The notes: generated by a model not told the origin, from the sequence alone. A DNA stretch of 10,164 bases from an uncultured Flavobacteriales bacterium (GCA_903899795.1 CAIUKX010000521.1:1-10164), one strand, 5' to 3'; counted from the first letter of the stretch, positions 1 through 6,795 are shown. Program-made: numbers and translations.

Positions 1-300
1 AACTAAATCTGCAACGGTTGGATTACTAATCGAACAAAATGTTTGAGCTGCACTTCCGGTTGGCGCAGATGGATTACTGATTGTTACCAATACATCCAAA
101 CGAGTTGAACTTTCGCAACCACTTACCGTTTGAGAAGCATAATAATGCGTTGCACCGGTCAAAGCAGTTCCTGATGCCAAAGCAACTCCTCCCGATGAAA
201 CAGCGTACCATTGAACTCCAGTTCCAGTCGCAACTAAATCTGCAACGGTTGGATTACTAATCGAACAAAATGTTTGAGCTGCACTTCCGGTTGGCGCAGA
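1..300 (-). repeat. Tandem Ig-like module repeat, 231-bp period
   Basis: Bases 1-69 and 232-300 are identical over all 69 positions and are spaced exactly 231 bp (77 codons) apart. They encode the N-terminal part of successive Ig-like modules (SAPTGSAAQTFCSISNPTVA and the next residues to LV). One full unit is present (70-300 on the minus strand, residues 430-506), and the next is cut by the window edge. The modules are relatives of the 75-residue repeats in the M4 peptidase at 5446-6795, sharing the YYASQTVSGCES core. Perfect nucleotide identity suggests recent duplication or gene conversion within the array. Confidence 0.9.
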
Positions 301-1584
301 AGGAGGAGTACATGGCATTGTAATCACAATAGAAGGACATGAACCAGTATGTGTTGGTATCAGAGGTGTGGCTGTATAAGTCGGTGCATTGTTATCCGTG
401 AAAGAAATCCCTGTTGAAAATGCTCCTGAAGTTGGAGAACCACAATAACTCAAGGTAAAGGTCCCGCCAGTCGCACCAATTTGATTAGCCGCTGAACCAA
501 ATGTCGTATTATAAGCTGTAACCGTTCCTCCGAATATACTTACATCTGAACCTCTATCTGCAGTGTTCCCACTGAAATTACAAGAATCTATTGCCACTGT
601 TCCAGCTCTGACACCGAGAATACCATATGAATGAATGAACCCGGGAATTGTATTTTTCAATACCGAACGTTTAATTGTAAAGTTTCCTCCTGCAATCAAA
701 ATCAGACCACCGACTTGGTTCGCTGACATTGCTCCCGGATGATCATACTCATTCGCATCGAAATTACAATCGTACATTTTAACTGTCCCTGCTCCAACAA
801 ATACTGCCGACCCAAGATGGTCGTTATCAATAAGATTCGCTTCAAAACTTGAATTATAAACATTTACTGTTCCGTTTTCAACGCGTAAAGCAGAACCATC
901 AACACCATCCCGTTCATCACCATAAAACAAATAATTTTTGATTGTTACATTTGTAGCAGCTCCAATAATTCGGATTCCTCCACCATTTCCTGAAGCAGTA
1001 TTACACGTAGAACCTCCTCCTTGAAATAATACATTGGCACCATTTTGTACCTGAATTGGAAATATGGTTGATATTGCTCCCGTACCATTGGATCCAACTT
1101 TTACATTTAAAATTTTCACCCCAGTAATACCTGCTTCTACTTCCAAAACGTGACCATAAGATGTACCTGAACCATCGTTTTGATAGTTTTTGATGTACAT
1201 ATCCATGATCACCGTGTTATTATCATTGATATCCATGAACCATTTATCAGGTCCTTTTCCATCAATAATTGTCAATTCCTGACCTGCTCCTTTGATCACT
1301 ACCCCATTGATTGGACTTGACATTTGTAAATCCAAATCATTATAGGTTCCTGCATCCACAAAAATGGTATCACCAAATGCAAAAGCTCCGGCATAAGCAG
1401 TCAAAACTGATTTGATACAATCTTTGGGTAAAGCAGGACTTAAACCAGAATTTCCTCCTGCTCCTACAGCAGTTGTGTAAATATCACCTGTTAAACTACC
1501 ATCATTAACATAGTACTTGGCAGCTTTTGATGAAAAGGAAATAAATACAAAGACGAAAAAAATCGCAGCTAAAAATCTATTCAT
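1..1584 (-). CDS. Secreted right-handed beta-helix protein with C-terminal tandem Ig-like modules (partial, runs off left edge)
   Basis: Reading the minus strand from ATG at 1584 gives 528 codons open to the window edge, so the C-terminus is missing. Residues 1-21 form a Sec signal peptide (MNRFLAAIFFVFVFISFSSKA, cut probably after SKA). Residues about 23-410 carry the features of a right-handed parallel beta-helix: the opening AKYYVND, GDTIFVDAGTY near residues 70-80, then many short rungs of the form GGxxxIxxxxVxIxNCxF with recurrent Asn, Gly and Cys. From residue 430 a 77-residue Ig-like module begins (APTGSAAQTFC ... QWYA ... YYASQTVSGCESSTRL); a second copy starts at 507 and is cut by the edge. 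Such proteins in Bacteroidota are usually surface or released adhesins or polysaccharide-binding proteins exported by T9SS, but the sorting domain would lie outside the window. No catalytic residues for a lyase can be assigned. The start is fixed by the signal peptide; no Shine-Dalgarno is visible, and a weak promoter-like TACAATTTG lies at 1619-1627 on the minus strand. Confidence 0.88.
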   Translation of the reverse strand, partial: MNRFLAAIFFVFVFISFSSKAAKYYVNDGSLTGDIYTTAVGAGGNSGLSPALPKDCIKSVLTAYAGAFAFGDTIFVDAGTYNDLDLQMSSPINGVVIKGAGQELTIIDGKGPDKWFMDINDNNTVIMDMYIKNYQNDGSGTSYGHVLEVEAGITGVKILNVKVGSNGTGAISTIFPIQVQNGANVLFQGGGSTCNTASGNGGGIRIIGAATNVTIKNYLFYGDERDGVDGSALRVENGTVNVYNSSFEANLIDNDHLGSAVFVGAGTVKMYDCNFDANEYDHPGAMSANQVGGLILIAGGNFTIKRSVLKNTIPGFIHSYGILGVRAGTVAIDSCNFSGNTADRGSDVSIFGGTVTAYNTTFGSAANQIGATGGTFTLSYCGSPTSGAFSTGISFTDNNAPTYTATPLIPTHTGSCPSIVITMPCTPPSAPTGSAAQTFCSISNPTVADLVATGTGVQWYAVSSGGVALASGTALTGATHYYASQTVSGCESSTRLDVLVTISNPSAPTGSAAQTFCSISNPTVADLV

Positions 1585-1967
1585 TATAAAAATTTTGAAA
1601 GGGTAATCGTTGTTGAATCAAATTGTAGTAGTATCATGGAACATTGTATTTCTATAACGATATTAACAAAAAAAAACTAAATATCACTTAAAGAAAATCG
1701 TTTATTATTATTTTTTTAATCGAAATAAAAACACCTATTGGCAGATCTTTTTTTTAAAGACTTAATAATGTGTCATCTATTTCAAGGAGAAGTGTAGTTT
1801 GTTTCATTTGGATCATTGAACTGATTTTCTAACCGGAGAGTTAATCGTCATTCATTCGTTGCAAATCAATAACGATATAAAACCCGCTTACCTAACTAAA
1901 CATAAATTAAACTATACGCTATAACTTATTACTACAGTGTCAAAATTAATACGACTGCATAGTTTAA

Positions 1968-2014
1968 AAAAATAAACCCCGTGTAACGCTACAATTAAGC
2001 GATACAAGGTTATT
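1968..2014 (-). terminator. Possible rho-independent terminator
   Basis: An imperfect inverted repeat pairs AACCCCGTGTAACGCT (1975-1990) with AGCGATACAAGGTT (1998-2011) around a 7-nt loop, with mismatches and a 2-nt bulge. On the minus strand the stem is followed by TTTATTTTTTT, as expected for an intrinsic terminator of leftward transcription from prfB. It lies more than 200 bp beyond the prfB stop, and A/T tracts flank both sides, so it could be bidirectional or fortuitous. Confidence 0.35.
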
Positions 2015-2056
2015 TTGTACGGTAATGGTTATCCTTTTTGAGGTGAATGGTTATTA

Positions 2057-2223
2057 TTAACCACTGAGGTTTTATTTACAAAACTTAACCACGGAGTTAC
2101 ACTGAGTTCATTTCACAGAGGGTCATAGAGGTTTTGTGCATTATTTATGAATTACGTTCAAAGTATGCCAAAGAAAAAACTCTGTGGTACTCTGAGCCAA
2201 ACTCCGCGGAACTCTGTGGTTAA
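2057..2223. repeat. Inverted repeat built from degenerate CACAGAG units
   Basis: The left arm (2085-2135, beginning TTAACCACGGAGTTACACTG) and the reverse complement of the right arm (2174-2223, beginning TTAACCACAGAGTTCCGCGG) match at 20 of the first 24 positions; after a 2-base gap they continue with similar CACAGAG-type units, about 38 bp apart. Each arm is itself a run of 10-13-bp units of the form CACAGAGTT. A further TTAACCACTGAGG copy lies at 2057-2069. This resembles the non-coding CACAGAG-type repeats scattered between genes in many Bacteroidota and other phyla (recalled, not searched). The transcript could fold into a long hairpin just after prfB, so it might also help end or protect that mRNA. 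No transposase or clear target-site duplication is seen. Confidence 0.75.
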
Positions 2224-2229
2224 TAAATC

Positions 2230-3315
2230 CTAGTTCCCAAAGGTCATTAAATACGACTTCAAAAATTCATTAAGGTCGCCATCTAAAACAGCATCTACAT
2301 TTCCTGTTTCGTGACCCGTTCTGACATCTTTGATGAGTTTATAAGGATGCAGGACATAATTTCTAATCTGAGATCCCCATTCGATTTTTTTCTTTCCGGC
2401 TTCGATTTCATTTCTTTTTTCCATACGGGCACGGTATTCCAATTCATACAACTGGGACTTCAATAATTGCATCGCTTTCTCTTTATTTCCCAATTGAGAT
2501 CTTGATTCAGAGTTTTCAATGATAATTCCGGAAGGGGCATGTTTCAATCGTACAGCAGTTTCTACTTTGTTGACATTTTGTCCTCCTGCACCACCTGAAC
2601 GGAAAGTATCCCAGGTAATATCGGCGGGATTGACATGAATTTCAATCGTATCATCAACCAATGGATATACATAAACGGAAGCAAAAGAAGTATGCCGTTT
2701 CGCATTCGAATCAAAAGGAGAAATCCGGACCAATCGATGCACACCGTTTTCACCTTTGAGATAACCAAAACCAAATTCACCTTCAAATTCCAAAGTAACC
2801 GTTTTAATTCCTGCAACATCACCTTCCTGGTAATTCAGTTCCTTGATTTTGTACCCGTTTTTCTGTCCCCACATCATGTACATACGCATCAATATGGAAG
2901 CCCAGTCGCAACTTTCCGTTCCACCGGCACCTGCAGTAATTTGTAATACTGCACTCAAAGCATCTTCTTCACCTGAAAGCATGTTTTTCAACTCTAAAGC
3001 GTCTACATCTTCCAGTAATTTATCATAATGTGCTTGAACTTCAGCATCGTCTCCATCTCCTTCTTTGGCGAATTCATATAGAACCTCCAAATCTTCAAAA
3101 CAACTTTTCAGTGTGTCAAATGTCGCTACCCAATATTTGAGTGTCCGAATGGCTTTCATCTGAATTTCCGCTTTCTTAGGATCATCCCAAAAACCGGGAT
3201 CCTGCGTTTTCAATTCTTCTTCTGCCAATTGCATTTTCTTCTCTTTGATCTTAAGGTATTCCTCAATTGCATCAATTCGGAGACTCACATCTTTTATTTG
3301 TTCTTGCTTTACCAT
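2230..3315 (-). CDS. prfB: Peptide chain release factor 2 (RF2)
   Basis: This 361-residue protein is a class I release factor that recognises UAA and UGA in the ribosomal A site and triggers hydrolysis of peptidyl-tRNA. Residues 1-115 form the helical N-terminal domain, including GFWDDP at 41-46. The stop-codon recognition tripeptide is SPF (199-201) within RISPFDSNAKRHTSF, which marks RF2 rather than RF1 (PxT). The catalytic GGQ is at 244-246 within SGGAGGQNVNKVETAVR; this glutamine is normally N5-methylated by PrmC. The C-terminal part contains WGSQIRNYVLHPY. Length is normal for RF2. The reading frame is continuous: where most bacterial prfB genes have CUU-UGA-C and a +1 autoregulatory frameshift, codons 21-22 here are CTT AAG. 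The ATG at 3315 matches the usual N-terminus; no Shine-Dalgarno is seen, and a -7 box lies only 7 bp upstream. The gene ends in TAG, a codon read by RF1 and not by RF2. Confidence 0.97.
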   Translation of the reverse strand: MVKQEQIKDVSLRIDAIEEYLKIKEKKMQLAEEELKTQDPGFWDDPKKAEIQMKAIRTLKYWVATFDTLKSCFEDLEVLYEFAKEGDGDDAEVQAHYDKLLEDVDALELKNMLSGEEDALSAVLQITAGAGGTESCDWASILMRMYMMWGQKNGYKIKELNYQEGDVAGIKTVTLEFEGEFGFGYLKGENGVHRLVRISPFDSNAKRHTSFASVYVYPLVDDTIEIHVNPADITWDTFRSGGAGGQNVNKVETAVRLKHAPSGIIIENSESRSQLGNKEKAMQLLKSQLYELEYRARMEKRNEIEAGKKKIEWGSQIRNYVLHPYKLIKDVRTGHETGNVDAVLDGDLNEFLKSYLMTFGN

Positions 3316-3322
3316 GATTTTA

Positions 3323-3330
3323 CAAAGCTA
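3323..3330 (-). promoter_or_regulatory. Bacteroidota-type -7 box of prfB
   Basis: The minus strand reads TAGCTTTG, an exact match to the Bacteroidota -7 consensus TAnnTTTG. It ends 7 bp before the prfB ATG, so initiation at the usual distance would give a leaderless or nearly leaderless mRNA. No good TTG (-33) element is seen at the expected spacing; that place is partly taken by the palindrome at 3351-3367. Confidence 0.5.
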
Positions 3331-3350
3331 ATTAAAAGAAATCAGACTTG

Positions 3351-3367
3351 CGACTACTCTGTAGTCG
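3351..3367. promoter_or_regulatory. Perfect 7-bp inverted repeat upstream of prfB
   Basis: CGACTAC-TCT-GTAGTCG is a perfect inverted repeat with 7-bp arms and a 3-nt spacer. It lies 20 bp upstream of the prfB -7 box, overlapping where a -33 element would be, and 90 bp downstream of the stop of the upstream gene. It could be an operator, or a hairpin ending transcription of the 3457-4137 gene; no immediate T-tract follows the stem, so termination is not obvious. Confidence 0.4.
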
Positions 3368-3456
3368 TTCGTTCATGGAATTACGCATAATAATTAGTCT
3401 GTCTGATTACCCCGCAATCTTATTACCAATCAAATTAAAATCTATGAAAACATTTA

Positions 3457-4137
3457 TTAATCTCTCATTTTACCATCATAACAAGACACTTGTTTGTATT
3501 GAAAACCGGTATATTTTTTTTGGGTGAGGACTTCCACCCAATCATAGCTTTCCTTTGCATTTAAGGCTCCTATTAATTCATCAAAATCAACCCTAAACAA
3601 TTCATATTCTTTACCGTTACTTTTCAAACAGAAAGCTATTGTTACAGGTTGATAGGTATATGAGTTTGTTCCTGTGTCTAAAACTCTTTGTTCTTGTATT
3701 CTGATTTCAGAGACCTCAGAAAAATTAAGGCTGTATTTCTTCATTGGTGGAAAAACGAATGAAATGCTTCCATCAGCGAGCGTCACTACAGAATCTTCAC
3801 CATACATATTTGCCAATGGAGTGGTCGACTCTATTTCCATCTCAAACCGATTCAGTTTATTAGTTGCATTCATATTATAGATCACCGGAGTTGACATCTG
3901 TCTGGTGGAGTAGCCATCCTCACTCTCATAAAGAAATACCTTTTTTTCAAATACAGCCTTATTAATAAAACTCAAAATGGATGTATTACTATTATCCGTA
4001 AATAATGCTGTATTTTTAACACACGGACTTAATGCTATCCACCTTGATTTTACACAGGCAGTATCTTCTTTTTGAGCTGAAATTTGTATACTGCAAAAAA
4101 GTGCAGTAAGGATCTGAAGTAATTTTAATACATTCAT
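3457..4137 (-). CDS. Exported protein, possibly a divergent GldN-like protein
   Basis: The 226-residue product begins with a Sec signal peptide (MNVLKLLQILTALFCSIQISA, cut probably before Q22) with no proper lipobox, so it should be periplasmic or secreted. The rest is a mixed alpha/beta protein without membrane segments. Its order of elements recalls GldN, the periplasmic T9SS/gliding component: a segment SILSFINKAVFEKKVFLYES followed by a Met-Ser/Thr-Pro turn, a strand VSEIRIQEQRVLD followed by a strand containing VTIAF, then ELFRVDFDELIGAL, and a C-terminal YDWVEVLTQKKYTGFQYKQV-SCYD that parallels the GldN ending FDDxFxKRxFSSYIxKESNVYD. I recall these GldN patterns from memory, similarity is weak, and the protein is shorter than typical GldN. 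It stands alone, not beside gldKLM, 141 bp upstream of prfB and divergent from gcvH. ATG at 4137 is chosen because it gives the signal peptide; no Shine-Dalgarno or clear promoter is visible. Certain as a gene; the family is tentative. Confidence 0.8.
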   Translation of the reverse strand: MNVLKLLQILTALFCSIQISAQKEDTACVKSRWIALSPCVKNTALFTDNSNTSILSFINKAVFEKKVFLYESEDGYSTRQMSTPVIYNMNATNKLNRFEMEIESTTPLANMYGEDSVVTLADGSISFVFPPMKKYSLNFSEVSEIRIQEQRVLDTGTNSYTYQPVTIAFCLKSNGKEYELFRVDFDELIGALNAKESYDWVEVLTQKKYTGFQYKQVSCYDGKMRD

Positions 4138-4453
4138 TTTTAGTCGGTTTTAGAGATGAACAGGTAAAACAATTATGAACGAGAGATACTAGTATTTAGT
4201 CACACTCTTCTCTGTAATGTCGTTTTTTTCGAAACGTTAACACTGCAATTGATATTTATTTTAAAACAATTGAAAATAGGAGGTGTATTTTTTACTCTAC
4301 CTAACTTTAGTATAATTTCTTCCGTCCTGAAGTCTTTCATCTTCATAATCCATGTGAAAATTTTAATGAAATATGCAAAAAGTAAGAATATCTTACCCTC
4401 GCCTGAAAAAACGACCGAAAAAATTATACATTTGTATCTCAAAATTATAGAAA
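4138..4453. other. Divergent intergenic region (exported-protein gene / gcvH)
   Basis: These 316 bp separate two divergent genes. The right end holds the gcvH -7 box (4427-4434). The left end must carry the promoter of the 3457-4137 gene, but I find no good TAnnTTTG match there. A 10-bp palindrome ATACTAGTAT lies at 4188-4197, and AT-rich sequence fills the middle. Short open frames on both strands here have low-complexity, non-protein-like composition. Confidence 0.5.
4427..4434 (+). promoter_or_regulatory. Bacteroidota-type -7 box of gcvH
   Basis: TACATTTG matches the consensus TAnnTTTG exactly and ends 19 bp before the gcvH ATG, which gives a plausible short leader. A -33 TTG element is not convincing; the closest is CTG at 4403-4405, at a slightly long spacing. 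Confidence 0.6.
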
Positions 4454-4831
4454 ATGAATATTCCAGCAAATCTTAAGTACACAAAGGATCACGAATGGGT
4501 GAGCATAGATGGTGATGTAGCAACAATCGGAATTACTGATTTCGCACAAGGTGAATTAGGTGATATTGTTTACGTTGAAATTGAAACAGAAGGTGAATCT
4601 TTGGATTCAGAAGAAGTTTTCGGAACGGTTGAGGCTGTTAAAACAGTTTCAGATCTTTTCATGCCGCTTGCAGGTGAAATTATCGAATTCAATACTGAAT
4701 TGGAAGCTAATCCGGAGTTAGTAAACTCTGATCCTTTTGGTAAAGGTTGGATGATCAAAGTTAAAGTAAGTGATTCTTCACAAATCAGCGAATTATTGGA
4801 TGCCTCTGCTTACGAAGCATTGGTAGGATAA
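4454..4831 (+). CDS. gcvH: Glycine cleavage system H protein
   Basis: The 125-residue protein is the lipoyl-carrier of the glycine cleavage system; it shuttles the aminomethyl group between the P, T and L proteins in the cytoplasm and in many bacteria also serves as an acceptor in lipoate assembly. It has the normal family length and the hallmarks in order: LKYTKDHEWV at 7-16, IGITDFAQGELGDIVYVE at 25-42, the lipoyl site GTVEAVKTVSDLFMP at 57-71 with the modified lysine at K63, then NPELVNSDPFGKGWMIKV. The family more often has ESVKAxSD at the lipoyl site, so EAVKTVSD is a mild variant. ATG at 4454 follows an AT-rich leader without Shine-Dalgarno and is preceded by a -7 box. The gene is alone: gcvP, gcvT and lpd are not beside it, as is common in Bacteroidota. 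A strong terminator follows 21 bp after the stop. Confidence 0.97.
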   Translation: MNIPANLKYTKDHEWVSIDGDVATIGITDFAQGELGDIVYVEIETEGESLDSEEVFGTVEAVKTVSDLFMPLAGEIIEFNTELEANPELVNSDPFGKGWMIKVKVSDSSQISELLDASAYEALVG

Positions 4832-4852
4832 AATTCTTAAACATATTTATAC

Positions 4853-4885
4853 AAAAGCTCTGTAACTTCGCAGGGCTTTTTTTTT
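4853..4885 (+). terminator. Rho-independent terminator of gcvH
   Basis: The stem AAAAGCTCTG (4853-4862) pairs with CAGGGCTTTT (4871-4880) around the loop TAACTTCG, with one G-U wobble in the RNA, and runs into a nine-T tract (4877-4885). It lies shortly after the gcvH stop codon. Confidence 0.88.
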
Positions 4886-4907
4886 CACAATGAATTCTAC
4901 AAAAACA

Positions 4908-4942
4908 AAAAAGCGACCCCAAAATTTGAGGCCGCTTTTTTT
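4908..4942. terminator. Bidirectional terminator between gcvH and the M4 peptidase gene
   Basis: AAGCGACC (4911-4918) pairs with GGCCGCTT (4930-4937) with one A-C mismatch, flanked by an A-tract on the left and a T-tract on the right, so it can work in both directions. On the minus strand it lies about 20 bp after the stop of the gene ending at 4960 and reads hairpin then TTTTTTGTTTTTGT. It serves as that gene's terminator and as a second stop for gcvH. Confidence 0.85.
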
Positions 4943-4959
4943 GGAGAGATATTTCTAGC

Positions 4960-6477
4960 TTATTTATTGATTACTATTTTCTGAATCACACGATTTGAAC
5001 CGGAATTTATTCGAACTGTGTATACGCCTTGTTCATAATTACTAACGTCGAGTTGTATACTTGAAACAAATTCTGCCGTTTCTTGTGCGACAACCAATCT
5101 TCCTGTATTATCAAACAATTGAACGGATTTAATTAAATCAGAGTTAGAAGAAATCACAATCGATTCATTTGCCGGATTAGGATAAATCAAAAATGAGTTC
5201 TCGTTTAATTCACTCATTCCTGCACAATTACTCACAACTATAGAATTTTGTGACGACCCTGTACACTGATTGTTATCTGTATAAGTATATGTAATTTGGT
5301 AAGTCCCAACTGTGACAGAAGCGGGATTAAAAATACCTCCCGTAACGCCGGAACCACTATAAACACCCCCAGTAGGCGAACCTTGGGTCAAAGTCAATGG
5401 TGTTGAATTCGTACATAGAATTGGTAGCGATGCTATTGTAACTGTTGGATTTGGATGTACAACTACAGCCACCGTCAAACGGTTAGAACTTACACATCCG
5501 CCGGTTGATTGAGATGCATAGTAGAGAATATTATTAATCAGTGCTGTGGAAGTAACTAAAGGAGTTCCACCAGATGGGGTTAAATACCATTGAATGGAAG
5601 TTCCCGTAGCCGATAAATTAGCTACAGTTGCTGAACTACAGAAACTTTGAATAGAACCTCCTGTAGGTGCCTGTACTATATTAATAGTAATATTAACAGC
5701 CAGTCGAATGGTACTTTCACAACCAGAAACCGTTTGTGATGCATAATATGTTGTTCCATTAACCAAAGGAGTAGAAGAAACCAAAGCACTACCTCCTGAA
5801 GCTGAGGCGTACCATTGAATAGAACTCCCTGTTGCATTTAAATTCGCAATTGTTGACGCTGAACAAAAAGATTGTGCTGTCAATCCAGAAGGAGCTTGTG
5901 TTGCGCCGATTGTAACAGTGACGGCCAATCGTGCTGAGCTTTCACAACCTGAAACGGTTTGAGATGCGTAATAAATACTACCATTTACTAATTGGGTTGA
6001 AGTTGATAACACTGAGCCTCCCGTTGGTGAAGAATACCATTGAATTGAACTTCCTGTTGCCGTTAAATTTGCAATTGTTGAGGTTGAACAGAATGATTGA
6101 GCTGTCGATCCGGTTGGAGCTTGTGTTGTTCCGATAGTTACCGTTACCGCCAATCGCGTTGGACTTTCACAACCGGAAACAGTTTGAGAAGCATAATATG
6201 TCGTTCCGTTTACCAAAACTGTTGAACCGGATAATGCTGAACCACCAGTTGGTGAAGAATACCATTGAATTGAACTTCCTGTTGCTGTTAAGTTTGTAAT
6301 GGTAGAAGCTGAACAAAATGGTTGAGTTGCTGATCCAGTTGGTGCTGGCATTACTCCAACAGTTACAGCTACTGCCAAGCGCGTTGGACTTTCACAACCT
6401 GTAACCGTTTGAGAAGCATAATATGTCGTACCGTTTACTATAGTAGTCGAAGTTGACAATGCTGAACCTCCTGTTGG
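4960..6477 (-). pseudogene. C-terminal part of the M4 peptidase gene, cut off by an in-frame stop: Ig-like repeats and T9SS type A sorting domain
   Basis: These 505 codons plus stop continue in the same frame as the gene at 6478-9381, directly after the TAA at 6478-6480. They finish the second Ig-like repeat and encode repeats 3 to 6, then a different Ig/HYR-like domain (full-length residues 1313-1388, with TGGVYSGSGVTGGIFNPASV) and a T9SS type A sorting domain (1389-1473). The sorting domain shows the usual FLIYPNPA opening, VQLFDNTGRLV, LDVSNYEQGVYTVRI and a final basic IQKIVINK; this domain targets cargo through the outer membrane and is removed during attachment or release. As an independent gene it has no signal peptide, no promoter and only a TTG start in mid-domain (6459), so separate expression is unlikely. 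If the stop is a sequencing error or is suppressed, this is simply the C-terminal third of a 1473-residue protease. Confidence 0.88.
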
Positions 6478-6795
6478 TTAAGAATACCATTGAATTGAAC
6501 TTCCTGTTGCGGTTAAATTTGCAATTGTTGAAGCTGAACAAAATGATTGTGTTGTCGATCCTGTTGGTGCCGGTATTGCTCCAACAGTTACCGTTACTGC
6601 CAAACGAGTTGAACTTTCGCATCCTGAAACAGTTTGAGAGGCATAATAGGTCGCCCCGTTTACTAAAGCTGTCGAACTTGATAATGCAGAACCACCAGTT
6701 GATGAAGAATACCATTGAATTGAACTTCCTGTAGCAGTTAAATTTGCGATTGTTGAGGCTAAACAAAAAGATTGAGTCACAGCACCTGTTGGAGA
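5446..6795 (-). repeat. Six tandem 75-codon Ig-like repeats in the M4 peptidase gene
   Basis: Six units of exactly 225 bp follow each other without linkers (minus strand order: 6795-6571, 6570-6346, 6345-6121, 6120-5896, 5895-5671, 5670-5446). The consensus contains APTGS-QSFCSASTIANLTA, TGSSIQWYSSPTGGSALS, STALVNGTTYYASQTV and SGCESSTRLAVTVTVG. Each unit has two cysteines, at positions 11 and 59, probably forming a disulfide. Units 1 to 4 are very similar at DNA level; units 5 and especially 6 are more diverged. The second unit contains the in-frame TAA. Confidence 0.95.
6478..6480 (-). other. In-frame nonsense codon (TAA) inside Ig-like repeat 2
   Basis: The minus strand reads TGG TAT TCT TAA CCA ACA, while the equivalent position in repeats 1, 3 and 4 reads TGG TAT TCT TCA. 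A single base (T at 6479 on the plus strand where the neighbouring units have G) turns Ser into stop. The frame on both sides is otherwise unbroken for 1473 codons, so this is one gene with one point change. Confidence 0.93.

Larger units (their letters stand above)
1585..2229. other. 645-bp intergenic region between prfB and the beta-helix gene
   Basis: No convincing coding region, tRNA or rRNA is seen here on either strand. The part nearest the beta-helix gene (about 1585-1760) is very AT-rich with A/T homopolymers and presumably carries that gene's promoter. The middle (1760-1970) shows nothing I can name. A terminator-like hairpin lies near 1972-2014, and an inverted repeat of degenerate CACAGAG units occupies 2057-2223, ending 7 bp from the prfB stop codon. 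Confidence 0.6.

Noticed and set aside
2057..2223. Insertion sequence or tRNA-like structure
   Set aside because: There is no transposase frame, no clear target duplication and no cloverleaf; the signal is only the CACAGAG unit repeat.
2562..3028. Frames of 61-103 codons overlapping prfB on both strands
   Set aside because: They are shadows of the well-supported prfB gene, with no family features of their own.
4200..4476. Overlapping open frames of 75-89 codons on both strands before gcvH
   Set aside because: Composition is typical of AT-rich non-coding DNA (Ile/Phe/Lys runs); one overlaps the gcvH promoter and start, and neither has a recognisable domain or start signal.
4960..6459. Reading the C-terminal repeat region as an independent adhesin gene
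   Set aside because: It would begin at TTG in the middle of an Ig-like unit, without signal peptide or promoter, and is exactly in frame with the protease across a single TAA.
6478..6480. Programmed recoding of the internal stop
   Set aside because: Selenocysteine uses UGA and pyrrolysine UAG, whereas this is UAA; no downstream stem-loop or slippery sequence is apparent, and sister repeats show a plain TCA at this site.
5446..6795. CRISPR array or non-coding satellite
   Set aside because: The period is 225 bp, always in frame, and encodes conserved Ig-like units with paired cysteines.
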